A DNA stretch of 64,000 bases from Bdellovibrio sp. ZAP7 (GCF_006874645.1 NZ_CP030082.1:3968001-4032000), one strand, 5' to 3'; positions 18,527 through 27,887 are shown, counted from the first letter of the stretch. Numbers and translations: made by a program. Notes: generated from the sequence alone by a model not told the origin.

Positions 18527-19515
18527 ATGTAATGGTCCTTGCAGCTGGCGAAGGCACTCGCCTTCGCCCCCATACAACTCAACTTCCCAAGCCTGCAATT
18601 CCGTTTTTGACTTTACCGTTGGCGGCGCATGCTTTGGGGTTTCTGCAAGGAATTCAGATTAACAAACTTGTGGTGAATACATATCACTTGCCAGAAAAGA
18701 TCCACACACTGTTCAACAAGATTAATCATCAAGCGAACGAGCTGGTATTTTCAGACGAAGTGGGAAAAATTCTGGACAGTGGTGGCGGCTTGAACAAGGT
18801 TCGCAGTCATTTCAGAAATGGCGGAGACTTCATCTTGATGAACGCCGACACCGTGATTCTTCCGAAAGACTCTGAAATTCTAAAGAAAGCCCTTGCCAAT
18901 CACCGCTCAACAGGAGCTGTGACGACGGTGCTCGTGATGTCACATCCCAGTGTTGGCACACAGTTCGGTGGAATCTGGGCAGACGGGAATAATGGCATAA
19001 AAGGATTTGGGAAAACCAAAGTCGAAGGCAGCGAAACAGGGTGGCATTACATCGGCGTTCAAATTTTTTCGGAAAAAATATTCAATTACCTTCCGAATCA
19101 AGAAGTATCGCATATTTTCAATGATGCTGTTATGGCGGCGGTAAATGGTGGGGAAAAAGCCCAAGTTTATCCAATAGAATGCACGTGGTTCGAAACTGGT
19201 AACCCTACTGATCTTATTGAAGCCACGAAGTACTGCATAAATGCATTGCTCGGTCCCAACGGCCATGAAAAGCAAGCGCTGGAAAAAACCTTCGCTCAAT
19301 ATTCACCATCAAAAGTCATCACGCAAAGATTCAATGAAGCAAACCTTCAGTTTTCTTCTGAAGCCATCATCGATAACGAATCTAAATTTTCTGGATTTGT
19401 AAGTGCCGGGCCAGGAACTGTGATTGGTAAGAATTGTACGTTGGAAAACGTGATCATCGGAGACGGTGTCAATGTTGCTGACGGCACGACCGTCAACAAC
19501 ACGATTCTGCTTTAA
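18523..19515 (+). CDS. murU: Nucleotidyltransferase (MurU-like), with extra C-terminal beta-helix
   Basis: A 330-aa sugar-1-phosphate nucleotidyltransferase. The N-terminus carries the nucleotide-binding signature (MVLAAGEGTRLRPHT) and the KPAIPFL motif; a metal/sugar site appears as FILMNADTVI. With AmgK it would turn MurNAc-1-phosphate into UDP-MurNAc. Pseudomonas MurU is about 220 aa. Here roughly 100 extra residues end in left-handed beta-helix-like hexapeptides (AGPGTVIGKNCTLENVIIGDG), as in bacterial GDP-mannose or glucose-1-phosphate enzymes, so a different sugar specificity is possible. Translation is coupled to amgK, and it ends 1 base from the convergent secreted-protein operon. Confidence 0.75.
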   Translation: MNVMVLAAGEGTRLRPHTTQLPKPAIPFLTLPLAAHALGFLQGIQINKLVVNTYHLPEKIHTLFNKINHQANELVFSDEVGKILDSGGGLNKVRSHFRNGGDFILMNADTVILPKDSEILKKALANHRSTGAVTTVLVMSHPSVGTQFGGIWADGNNGIKGFGKTKVEGSETGWHYIGVQIFSEKIFNYLPNQEVSHIFNDAVMAAVNGGEKAQVYPIECTWFETGNPTDLIEATKYCINALLGPNGHEKQALEKTFAQYSPSKVITQRFNEANLQFSSEAIIDNESKFSGFVSAGPGTVIGKNCTLENVIIGDGVNVADGTTVNNTILL

Positions 19516-19516
19516 A

Positions 19517-20494
19517 TTATTTTTTCAAATCAACATCAGAGACACCAAAGAAAGAATCTTGGCTCTCTTTGACTTTATAACGACGGCTCATCATCAGGAA
19601 GATACTGTCTGCGGCGACACCAATCGGCTCGCCGTGATAGTTCTTACTCATGCCTGCAGCTAGTCTTGAATTATCTTTGTCCAACAAACTTGATGACCCG
19701 CGAGCACCCGCATAACCGGGGTAGGGACCACTTCCACTGCTGCCATCACCACTTGGATAGCGACTGCCGCCGCCTCCACCAGAGCTTTCGTCATAACCCT
19801 GCGCTTTCGTCAATGCGCCGATTTTTACTTTCTCTAAGGCTTTCTTTTCGATGTCCTTCGAAGTCGCCATCGCTGCATCGATAGCACCTTGAGGAATCCC
19901 CGCAGATGCCATACCAGCCGCTGAACTAAGATCGGACACATTATAGGATTTTCCATCTGGAGAAGTAATTTTCGTCGCAGAGCTATTGACCAGTCCTTGC
20001 GCTTTTAGACTACTTAAGCCGGCTTCCGCTTTTTTCATATAGCTTGAGCCAACTGATGCATTTGACTGATAGTCAGGATCAGAACTGCTGCCGGATGCCA
20101 ATCCAGAATTATAGTTTCCGGTTCCATAGGCATCAGACAAGTCAGCGGTGTTATAAGACTCACCTGCTTTTTGTCCATTAGCTTTCGACTGCTTCATGGA
20201 CATGATACCCATCGCTGTAAACAGCGCTGCTACCGCACAAGCACTGCCATCCTCAGGACATCGGGACCAGTTCTGTGCTGCTACTGCAAACTCCGTTGCG
20301 CTCGCAACAGCATTGAAAGCTTGTGCCGAATTGTTCTTGCTACCATTGCTATTTGCAGAGCTATTCACTGCGGGAATTGTCGTGGTTTTTGTCGCACCAC
20401 TTTCCACCCCCGTTTCTGCTGCGAAAGAATACGCAGGAGACAACGCGATGCTAAGACTGCAAACCGATTTAGTAATCGTTTTAAATACTGTCAT
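19517..20494 (-). CDS. Secreted Gly/Ser-rich protein, function unknown
   Basis: An unrecognised 325-aa exported protein with a signal peptide ending near SFA (residue 25). It has a low-complexity Ser/Asn/Thr segment, one Cys pair (residues about 78-85, CPEDGSAC), helical Ala-rich middle, and a Gly/Ser/Tyr-rich linker near residues 238-270. A conserved-looking C-terminus (about 280-325) follows. It is the last gene of a three-gene leftward operon, 8 bases after the preceding gene and with an AGGAG ribosome-binding site. Presence beside a TadG-like protein suggests an envelope or pilus-related role, which is inference only. Confidence 0.75.
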   Translation of the reverse strand: MTVFKTITKSVCSLSIALSPAYSFAAETGVESGATKTTTIPAVNSSANSNGSKNNSAQAFNAVASATEFAVAAQNWSRCPEDGSACAVAALFTAMGIMSMKQSKANGQKAGESYNTADLSDAYGTGNYNSGLASGSSSDPDYQSNASVGSSYMKKAEAGLSSLKAQGLVNSSATKITSPDGKSYNVSDLSSAAGMASAGIPQGAIDAAMATSKDIEKKALEKVKIGALTKAQGYDESSGGGGGSRYPSGDGSSGSGPYPGYAGARGSSSLLDKDNSRLAAGMSKNYHGEPIGVAADSIFLMMSRRYKVKESQDSFFGVSDVDLKK

Positions 20495-20502
20495 GTCGTC
20501 TC

Positions 20503-21993
20503 CTAGTTATTTAGTAAAGAAGATTTATTATCCTGGTAGCGATCACGAACTTTTTCCCAGTTCGATTTACCACCCTGACCAGTTACTTCTTTAACCCAAT
20601 TTTGTTGCGCGCCACCCATCTTTTTTGGATCTTTTGCTCCGCCAGGCAAGTAACCACGAAGACCTGACTTATCACTGGATGAGTCACCACCACCCCAACC
20701 ACCGCCACCTCCGCCGCCGCTAGAGCCAGCTAAGATGTTGGTATCGAGAGCTTTATGACCTGATTTATCTTCACCACTGGCGCCGGAGCCACTGCCGCCT
20801 CCGCCACCACCAAGGTTTGCGCCGCCACCCCCAACGGGAGCACCAACACCACTACTGCCTGAATCATTGGATGGTGAGCGAGCTGTTGTTGAAGGAGTAT
20901 TGCCCGTCGCCAAATCAGCCGCCGTCAACCCATCTTTGCTTGATGAAGCCGGTGTCGCTGAAAGTGCAGACAAACCACTGCCAGCAGAACTCATTGTAGA
21001 TCTCGCGGCAATAGAGCCACAACCTTCAAGCATTGGATTTTTTAAACATATACACTCTGGAAGATTTGCATTCGCTTCAATCTTACAAGTTTCTGCTGTC
21101 GTCGCCACATCAGTTCCCGCAGACGAATCCGTCGCCTCCTCACAGCTCTTACCTTGTTTCAAGGCATTCACCACGCCATAAATACCGGATGCCGCTGAAG
21201 CAAGAAGTTGAGGATATTTACTTGTACATACTTGCGATTTTCCAGCGATAGATTGAATGTCACCAGTCTGAAGTTCTTTACCGATAAGATTCAAAATCGT
21301 AGCCTGCAAATCTCTGTAACGTGCGATTTGAGATACACAGTTTGGATCCTGGGGATTTTTGCAAACAGGAGAAGAAGCTTTTACTGCCTTCTGCATGTTT
21401 GCAACGGCTTCTTTAGTGTTGGAACAGTACCATCCGCAGTGACCCTTAGCTGCACCACAAGCTGCCGTATAAGCTGTCAAAGCTGCTTGAGCAACACCCA
21501 TGCCTTTACCAAAAGCACTACATGAATCACTTACTCCAGAGGCACCTGCCACTGTCCCCAAGACGTTCAGTGCCGCTACGGCATCCTGAATTTTAGGACT
21601 CAAGTTTGACAGACAGGCATACGCAGCTACTGATTGACCCTTTACGCAAGTGTCCCAGTTGCCAATATACTCGTTGTAGGCAGCCTTTTCATTTTTGATC
21701 TGGTTGTCTTCGATGAATGCGCCACTTAATCCGACCAACTCACTGAAATTTTTTTCGAATTGTTTTCTAACGGCTTCCAAACCACCAGCTGTCGCTTCAT
21801 TGGTATCAGCGGCTACGCTTGAATCAAGCGATGTTACTGGCGCAGAAGTTGAATTAGCAGCAGCAATTTGCTTCGGTTTAGCGAAACCTACATCACTTGC
21901 GGGAACTGTTTTTTCAGTTTGAGCATAAACGTTCCCACCTGCAAATGAGATCGCAAAAAGAATAGTAAACACGCGAGTTATCGCATTTCTCAT
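20503..21993 (-). CDS. Secreted Cys-containing protein with long Gly-rich tail, function unknown
   Basis: A 496-aa exported protein with signal peptide ending near YAQ (residue 25). The middle region (about 110-330) is helical and carries more than a dozen Cys, often paired (CGAAKGHCGWYC, CEC-like words such as PECICLKNP), suggesting disulfide bonds. Residues about 375-450 are almost entirely Gly/Ser. The C-terminus is charged (WEKVRDRYQDNKSSLL). The ATG at 21993 follows AGGGGAA. It lies between the TadG-like gene (78-base gap) and the other Gly/Ser-rich gene (8-base gap). No family recognised. Confidence 0.75.
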   Translation of the reverse strand: MRNAITRVFTILFAISFAGGNVYAQTEKTVPASDVGFAKPKQIAAANSTSAPVTSLDSSVAADTNEATAGGLEAVRKQFEKNFSELVGLSGAFIEDNQIKNEKAAYNEYIGNWDTCVKGQSVAAYACLSNLSPKIQDAVAALNVLGTVAGASGVSDSCSAFGKGMGVAQAALTAYTAACGAAKGHCGWYCSNTKEAVANMQKAVKASSPVCKNPQDPNCVSQIARYRDLQATILNLIGKELQTGDIQSIAGKSQVCTSKYPQLLASAASGIYGVVNALKQGKSCEEATDSSAGTDVATTAETCKIEANANLPECICLKNPMLEGCGSIAARSTMSSAGSGLSALSATPASSSKDGLTAADLATGNTPSTTARSPSNDSGSSGVGAPVGGGGANLGGGGGGSGSGASGEDKSGHKALDTNILAGSSGGGGGGGWGGGDSSSDKSGLRGYLPGGAKDPKKMGGAQQNWVKEVTGQGGKSNWEKVRDRYQDNKSSLLNN

Positions 21994-22071
21994 AGATATT
22001 CCCCTACCTGTCTCTTTTCGGACAAAAGTCAGAGAATCTTAACTGTCTCAATTTGAGAATTTACGAGTGAG

Positions 22072-24252
22072 CTAGAAGTCTGAGGGAGGCGCATTTTTGA
22101 TTTTAGCCTTGCCGGAGTTATCCCCACCCAATTGCAGTTCAGAATTCAAATAATCAGAGGAGATCATTTTGACGGAATAACCCGAGGTCCCGCCCACAAT
22201 ACAATTGCCAGAAGTTGGCGGAACAGGAGTTTCACCATCGTATTTTGGCTCTACTGTGCACTTACCCAGCTTCTCCGTATTCAGGGAGTAGTCCAACAAG
22301 CCGTTGTCAGCCCAACCCGTAAGTACGTTTTTCCAATCCTTCGAAAGATAGGTCAGTTTTTGATCAATATCTAACGCTAGTGTTTGAATCTCTTTGCTCT
22401 TTAAAACTTTATATTGGTCTTTCACGCTGAACTCTTCCAAGTTCACATCGCCCTGCTTGTAGTCCTTGTGATAGCCAATATCGGGACGAATGGATTTATC
22501 AAAACCAGGGTTCGCCTTCGGCATAAACTTTTCTTTAATGCGCTTATAATAGTTATGATAAAAATCCGGCTCGATAGAGTAGTACGCCATATCGAACTGG
22601 TCAGGAAGAATTGCTAAAAGTTCCAGGGCGCGGAATCGAGAAGGACCTTTTACTTCCTCGCTCCAAGCCAATAGATCTCCATTGCCATTACTTTTTTTAG
22701 CAAATTCAAACGGCAATTGATTCCAGTGACCAAAATTGGGAGCGGTATCTTGAAAATCAGGATTGTCCTTTGTACGTTTGTCCCAAGTCGGATCTAATTT
22801 GAAAATTGCGCGACCAAATTGATATAGAAGATTTCGACTTTTCAAACCGTACTGATCACCCACGAAACGGCTGTAATTTCCTGCACGAGTTGGATCCTTT
22901 GGATCGCCGATATTGCCAGTGTCATAAATTCTTGGGGGAAGATTTGCATCGATCTTACTACCACCTGCAGATCTTTCGGAACCGCTAGGCCATTGCGATT
23001 CATACCAAGGGCCCATTCTGCCTCCGAACGGTTTAAAAAACGCACGCGCTTTTAAATCAACGGCACCCAAAGGAGAAAAGGGAATGTTTGGACGAGTGAC
23101 AGCCGAAACACCAACATAAGCCATACACCATGGATTCTTCTCGACACCCATTGAGTAATTATAAGGATCTTCAATCTGACTGCGAAGTCCGACAAACTGA
23201 GAGAGCTCGGAAATATCTCTCCATAATGCATGCCCTTGGTTTTTTACAACTTCAGCAGGCCAGTTATTGCGATCCGATGCGAGTTCTCTTGGTACGCGTT
23301 CAATATTGTTTTGGTCGACATTACAGACCGTATCCACATAACTAAATGCTGGTGCTATACGAATGGGAACGAGCCATTTTGCAGGCAATTCATCTTTTGC
23401 AGGATTATTGCACCCATCAGCACCCAAAGAATTATAAACTTTAAATGACTGCAACCCATCCTTATTTGCAGCGGTTAGATTGTTATCCAAAGTTGCTTTG
23501 ATGCCCTTTTTAACTGATTCACCATCAAGATCAAAAAAGTCTTCTGTCTCGTTACTCATGGATCTGGAAATTGTTGAAATCAACAACATCCTATCTGCTT
23601 GGTCCATATTGTAACCCACCACCCATTGAGCCAGCAGTCGATAATTGAAGGCTCCAAAATAACGACAACGCTCAAACGCTAAGTTTCGAAATGTTTCCGA
23701 TATACTTGTCATCGCAACGTTAACACTATGAAAACCAGCAATCGTTGGGGTTGGTCCGAATACTTTAACTCCGCTCATACCTTTTAAATCTCTACAGGTA
23801 TTCTCATTCGGCATCGGTTTGAATGGAACATAGGTCGCACAAAAAGATGGTGCATCGTAAAAGTCTTTGGCTGCGGGATTGGTATCATCAGTATCCGCGC
23901 GCCCCGGCACGATCTGCAAATTATTAGCTGGGTTTTTATCGACCGGATGTTCCGACATATCCCCGGCCGTACCAACCATACGATAGCGCCAAGCCAGTAA
24001 CTTCCAGCTCTGACGGATCTGATAGTTGATATGTGCGATCGCATTCATGTTCTCCGCTTGCTTCATTGCGCCGTAATAGGCAGCAAGATCCACGGAATTC
24101 TGTAAGTTGATTTTGTGATGGACCAACAAGCCCACGTTGATGACCATAGCAAAGAAGATAAACAGAATTTGAAATATCAAGGCGACAAATAGCGCAACCT
24201 GACCGCGAGGGTTTTTGAGTCTTCGAATAAGTTGATCACGCAGTTTCATCAT
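22072..24252 (-). CDS. TadG/TadE-like membrane-anchored protein
   Basis: A 726-aa protein whose N-terminus is typical of TadG-like pilus-assembly proteins. It has a basic cytoplasmic tail, GQVALFVALIF, one hydrophobic segment (about residues 20-45), then NLQNSVDLAAYYGAMKQAENMN, which matches the pseudopilin-like TadE/G N-terminus. The remaining roughly 650 residues are large and soluble, presumably outside the inner membrane, with no von Willebrand motif that I can see. It is the first gene of the three-gene leftward operon. The start is one of two consecutive ATGs at 24252/24249. No other tad gene adjoins it; TadB/C-like genes lie 28 kb away in this window. Confidence 0.75.
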   Translation of the reverse strand: MMKLRDQLIRRLKNPRGQVALFVALIFQILFIFFAMVINVGLLVHHKINLQNSVDLAAYYGAMKQAENMNAIAHINYQIRQSWKLLAWRYRMVGTAGDMSEHPVDKNPANNLQIVPGRADTDDTNPAAKDFYDAPSFCATYVPFKPMPNENTCRDLKGMSGVKVFGPTPTIAGFHSVNVAMTSISETFRNLAFERCRYFGAFNYRLLAQWVVGYNMDQADRMLLISTISRSMSNETEDFFDLDGESVKKGIKATLDNNLTAANKDGLQSFKVYNSLGADGCNNPAKDELPAKWLVPIRIAPAFSYVDTVCNVDQNNIERVPRELASDRNNWPAEVVKNQGHALWRDISELSQFVGLRSQIEDPYNYSMGVEKNPWCMAYVGVSAVTRPNIPFSPLGAVDLKARAFFKPFGGRMGPWYESQWPSGSERSAGGSKIDANLPPRIYDTGNIGDPKDPTRAGNYSRFVGDQYGLKSRNLLYQFGRAIFKLDPTWDKRTKDNPDFQDTAPNFGHWNQLPFEFAKKSNGNGDLLAWSEEVKGPSRFRALELLAILPDQFDMAYYSIEPDFYHNYYKRIKEKFMPKANPGFDKSIRPDIGYHKDYKQGDVNLEEFSVKDQYKVLKSKEIQTLALDIDQKLTYLSKDWKNVLTGWADNGLLDYSLNTEKLGKCTVEPKYDGETPVPPTSGNCIVGGTSGYSVKMISSDYLNSELQLGGDNSGKAKIKNAPPSDF

Positions 24253-24375
24253 GTGGTTAAAAACAATTGTCTCGTATCAATTGCACGGAGGCAATAACTC
24301 GACCTTGAAAACTTTGACTTGTTCTATAGTGAGATGACAGACTTTTAGCCATGATAACTAAGGGGAATCTCGACG

Positions 24376-25251
24376 ATGGTCCGTAATTACTTCTCTGCCC
24401 TTATTGGCTTCTCAATTTTTACTGCTCCGCTGGTTTCCAACGCAGCTGTGTTGTTTGAGGGATATTCAAAAATTAACGCGAACGACGCCCATATCGGGTA
24501 CGTCGTCAGCCGTTACGAGTTTGACGACAAGAAAAAACAATTTATCTCCACGTACTTTATCAAAACCGGAAAAGGTCCCACTGAAACCACAGAAAGTTTA
24601 AAAGCTTTCGCGGACTCCGAACTTGCTCCGATCTCTTACGAATACACATCGCTGTCTGGCAAAGAATCTAAAACGATCGACGCCAAGTTCAAAGCGGGAG
24701 CGATGACGGCAATCGTTAGCAACAACGGCAAATCCTCCAAAATTGAAAAGAAAATTCCCAAAGGGACTTTCCTTTCAACATTTCTGGTTTATTTGATGCT
24801 GAAAAGTAAAGACGGACTTCGTTCTGAAACAAAATACGAATACCAAGCCATCGCCGAGGAAGATGCCAGCATCTCCAAAGGGCAAGCTCTGGTTGGCAAA
24901 GAGCAGATCTTTAATGACTTTAAAGTATTTAAAATTCTGAACACCTTTAAAGACGCTAAATTCCTCAGCTACGTAAATGATCGGGGCGAAGTCATTGCGA
25001 CGAATGCAATGGGTACGGGAATTTCCACGGAACTGGTTTCCACCGCCGCAGAAGCAACGAATGGCCAATCTTTCAGTACAACTATTTTGAAAACATTGTT
25101 TGCGGGAGTTCCGGCGGGCACTCAAAATGTTGTTGCTCAAGGCAAGAAAGCAAAACCGGCGACACTACCAACTACGACAATTAATGCACCAGTAACGGCT
25201 CCAGCTAGCGCCACTCCAGCCACTCAACCAGAAAATGAACCGGGTCAATAA
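24376..25251 (+). CDS. Secreted protein, function unknown
   Basis: A 291-aa exported protein: signal peptide ending near NAA (residue 24), then a mostly beta-strand domain (residues about 25-225) with GYSKINANDAHIGYVVSRYEFD at its start. The tail is Pro/Ala/Thr-rich (residues about 250-291). The beta pattern recalls periplasmic lipid- or ligand-binding folds, but I cannot assign it. AAGGGGAA precedes the ATG at 24376; a TATAGT box lies at 24325-24330. nagZ begins 3 bases after its stop, so the two are translated from one message. Confidence 0.75.
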   Translation: MVRNYFSALIGFSIFTAPLVSNAAVLFEGYSKINANDAHIGYVVSRYEFDDKKKQFISTYFIKTGKGPTETTESLKAFADSELAPISYEYTSLSGKESKTIDAKFKAGAMTAIVSNNGKSSKIEKKIPKGTFLSTFLVYLMLKSKDGLRSETKYEYQAIAEEDASISKGQALVGKEQIFNDFKVFKILNTFKDAKFLSYVNDRGEVIATNAMGTGISTELVSTAAEATNGQSFSTTILKTLFAGVPAGTQNVVAQGKKAKPATLPTTTINAPVTAPASATPATQPENEPGQ

Positions 25252-25253
25252 CT

Positions 25254-26366
25254 ATGGGAATCAAGCAAATCATCGGACAGCACATGTTTATCGGTATCCA
25301 AGGTCACTCTTTGACTGCCGACGAAAAGAAATTCATCGTCGATAACAACATCGGTGGTATATGCCTGTTTGGTCGTAACGTCGCTGAACCAAAACAGGTT
25401 CATGACCTGTGCGCTGAAATTCAGTCCCTACGTCATATGCAGGCTGATAAGGCTCCGCTGTTTATCGGGATAGACATGGAAGGTGGCCGAGTCCACCGCT
25501 TGAAACCGCCGTTCACAGTTTGGCCGGCACTTCGTAAATTGGGTGATCTGGATGCCCCGACAGTTTCCTTTCACTTTGCAAATCGCATGGGTCAGGAATT
25601 GAAGGCCGTTGGTATCAATTTGGATTTTGCGCCTTCGGTTGACGTCTTCACCAATGAAGCAAACAAAGTCATCGGCGATCGTTCGATCAGTTCCGATCCT
25701 GAGTCTGTCGCTAAACATGCATCTGCCCTGGTTCGCGGTTACATCAAAGCTGACGTAATCACTTGTGCAAAACATTTCCCTGGCCACGGAAATACTTTGG
25801 TTGATAGCCATGAGGATCTTCCTGTGGAAAACCTGGATAAAGAACGCCTGGAAAGTTGTGAACTGATTCCATTCAAAAAAGCGTTCAAGTCCCGCGTCGA
25901 CATGGTGATGACCTCCCATATTATGTTCCCAAAAATCGATCCTGAGTGGCCGGTTACTTTGTCAGAAATTTTCGTTAAGAAAATGATCAAAGAAGAACTT
26001 CGCTATAGAGGTTTAGTGATCACTGACGACTTGGGAATGAAGGCTATGTCGTCTCACTATGGGGTTGATGAAATTCCGGTTCGCGCTCTTCAAGCTGGCT
26101 GTGATCTGCTGTTGTATTGCAATGAATTCGACGTACCTCCGCAAGCTGTCGAAGCAATCTTAGGCGCTGTGGCTCAAGGCACTTTGGATCAAGCACAACT
26201 CGAGTCTTCTCACAGAAGAATTTTGGAACTGAAAAAAGCCAAAATCACCCACCCCGATCCACTGGATATGAGTGAGGTTGTAAAGATCGTTGGCCACGCA
26301 GAACATCTTAAAATCGCTGCTGCCATCAACAGCGGTGTCTCCCCAGACGGGTTACTGCCAGAGTAA
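25254..26366 (+). CDS. nagZ: Beta-N-acetylhexosaminidase NagZ (GH3)
   Basis: A 370-aa glycoside hydrolase family 3 enzyme. NagZ removes N-acetylglucosamine from anhydro-muropeptides during peptidoglycan recycling. The His/Asp catalytic dyad motif is present as KHFPGHGNTLVDSHEDLP (from residue 173; His178 and Asp184), and the Asp nucleophile is in VITDDLGMKAMS near residue 257. The substrate site GIDMEGGRVHRL is conserved. No signal peptide is seen, fitting a cytoplasmic location. It lies 6 kb from amgK-murU, so the window holds both ends of a recycling route. Confidence 0.9.
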   Translation: MGIKQIIGQHMFIGIQGHSLTADEKKFIVDNNIGGICLFGRNVAEPKQVHDLCAEIQSLRHMQADKAPLFIGIDMEGGRVHRLKPPFTVWPALRKLGDLDAPTVSFHFANRMGQELKAVGINLDFAPSVDVFTNEANKVIGDRSISSDPESVAKHASALVRGYIKADVITCAKHFPGHGNTLVDSHEDLPVENLDKERLESCELIPFKKAFKSRVDMVMTSHIMFPKIDPEWPVTLSEIFVKKMIKEELRYRGLVITDDLGMKAMSSHYGVDEIPVRALQAGCDLLLYCNEFDVPPQAVEAILGAVAQGTLDQAQLESSHRRILELKKAKITHPDPLDMSEVVKIVGHAEHLKIAAAINSGVSPDGLLPE

Positions 26367-26441
26367 CAGTCATGAAAAAATTACCCAGGTCACCCGTCCC
26401 AACTTAAACAGGGACCTCCACAAGCTGGCCTGGGAATTGAT

Positions 26442-26470
26442 AATACTCCCCCTATAGTCAGAGGAGTATT
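26442..26470 (+). promoter_or_regulatory. Perfect 8-bp inverted repeat at the start of the TonB-like gene
   Basis: AATACTCC (26442-26449) and GGAGTATT (26463-26470) are perfect complements separated by 13 bases. The right arm contains the ribosome-binding site of the ATG at 26472, and the loop contains TATAGT (26453-26458), a -10-like box. It could be an operator straddling a promoter or an RNA hairpin that hides the ribosome-binding site. No good -35 box is visible. Confidence 0.4.
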
Positions 26471-26471
26471 T

Positions 26472-27857
26472 ATGGGTTTCGATAAAAGTAACGAAGAACT
26501 AAGTCCCGAGAATCAGCTCGATTTGTTTTCGTATAACACCTCAAAACTCGATTTTATTCCCGACCTGAAAATCCCGACACCTCGCCCACCAGAAGCGAAT
26601 AAATCCCCGCGCTTTATGACTTTGTCAGTGGCTCTGCATATCGCTGCAGCTGTCGCAGTTGCAGTCATCAGCGTGCCTTTGGTGAACGAGATCAAAACCG
26701 ATACAATTACGATCGAGCTTGAAGAGCCAACAGTTCACGAAGTTACCAAAGGTGCTCCAGTAGAACCCACGAAAGGTGGTGCACCAGCAGCTCTTCCAGA
26801 AAAATTACCTGTAAAAGAGGTGCAAGAAGTCGCAGTCACTCCAGTTGAAACGGCTCCGGCACCTACAGAAGTTGCGGTAGTGGCGGCTCCTGAAGTCATT
26901 GCAGAACCAGTTCCTGTTATCGAAAAGTCAGCACCTAAAAAAGCTGCGCCCAAAGCAGTAGCTGCCGCAAAACCATCTAGTCATAAAGCTGCTAAATCTG
27001 CTCCTGCAAAAACAAATTTTGCCGCAGTTCCTATGTCGATTGATGATATCAACTCGCCCGAACTTGATGAGGGAGAGATCGCGAATCAAAAATCTGAAGC
27101 AAAATTAGGTGAAGACTTCAATCAGGACTTCGATGAGATCGACAGTAAGCACGCAAGCAAACTTGCCGCTGAAGAATCGCAAATGAATGCGATGGCAGAA
27201 GCTCTTTCTGCTGATCAAGAAAGGTCTCTAAAATCCGTTGAAGATCAAAATCAGGCTGATTCTGCAGCTCTTGCGGAGTCTCAAAAGAATCTTCGTCATA
27301 AAAACGCCAAAGCGGTTGCTTCGGCGCTAGCATCCGAGAAAGCCGCTGCTGAAGCTGCTGCTCGCGAAAAAGCCGCCCAACGTGCAGCTGCGATTGCCGC
27401 TGCCAATGCGGCACAAGGTGCTGACGGCGCAGGTGGCGATGGTCCTGGTAAAGGTGAAAAACAAGGTGCCGGGGCCGGCAACAATGGACTTGAAAAATCA
27501 GGTCAGGAAGTTGCGGGCGCTGCTGAAGGCGTCAGAAGTTTAGATCAATTAAAACAGATGCCTGGAAATCCACGTCCTCAATACAGTGAAGAGGAACGCC
27601 TGAAAGGCAATCAAGGTCGCGTAAGCTTTGAAGCTTACATAACTAAAGATGGTACGCCTGTAAACTTCCGTATGAAGCAATCGACAGGTTTCAGAAATCT
27701 GGATGCAAAAACATTGGCTGCTCTTAAAAAGTGGAGATTCTATCCAGGCCAAGAAGGCTGGGTCGAAATACCATTTAGCTGGGACTTGAAAGGTGGCGTT
27801 CAAGAAGTGAAGGGTCGCCTAAGGACTTCGGTAGGACAGCTACAAGGTAGCTACTAA
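26472..27857 (+). CDS. TonB-like energy-transduction protein
   Basis: A 461-aa protein with TonB architecture: about 50 cytoplasmic residues, one membrane segment (residues about 53-72), a Pro/Ala/Lys-rich spacer, a charged Ala-rich coiled coil (about 225-310), a Gly-rich hinge, and a C-terminal TonB-like domain. That domain (about 370-461) has the typical RVSFEAYITKDGTPVNFRMKQSTGFRNLDAKTLAALKKWRF pattern read in parts. TonB proteins link the proton-motive force to outer-membrane receptors, but no ExbB/ExbD genes lie nearby. The longer-than-usual N-terminal tail and coiled coil also fit AgmX/gliding-type relatives. It ends at the bidirectional terminator at 27888. Confidence 0.75.
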   Translation: MGFDKSNEELSPENQLDLFSYNTSKLDFIPDLKIPTPRPPEANKSPRFMTLSVALHIAAAVAVAVISVPLVNEIKTDTITIELEEPTVHEVTKGAPVEPTKGGAPAALPEKLPVKEVQEVAVTPVETAPAPTEVAVVAAPEVIAEPVPVIEKSAPKKAAPKAVAAAKPSSHKAAKSAPAKTNFAAVPMSIDDINSPELDEGEIANQKSEAKLGEDFNQDFDEIDSKHASKLAAEESQMNAMAEALSADQERSLKSVEDQNQADSAALAESQKNLRHKNAKAVASALASEKAAAEAAAREKAAQRAAAIAAANAAQGADGAGGDGPGKGEKQGAGAGNNGLEKSGQEVAGAAEGVRSLDQLKQMPGNPRPQYSEEERLKGNQGRVSFEAYITKDGTPVNFRMKQSTGFRNLDAKTLAALKKWRFYPGQEGWVEIPFSWDLKGGVQEVKGRLRTSVGQLQGSY

Positions 27858-27887
27858 TCTCTTGTAACAAACTGTACAAATGCAAAA

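Noticed and set aside
22072-24252. Phage tail or baseplate protein in place of the TadG-like protein
   Set aside because: The N-terminal membrane segment and NLQNSVDLAAYYGA word fit TadE/G; no other phage genes are nearby.
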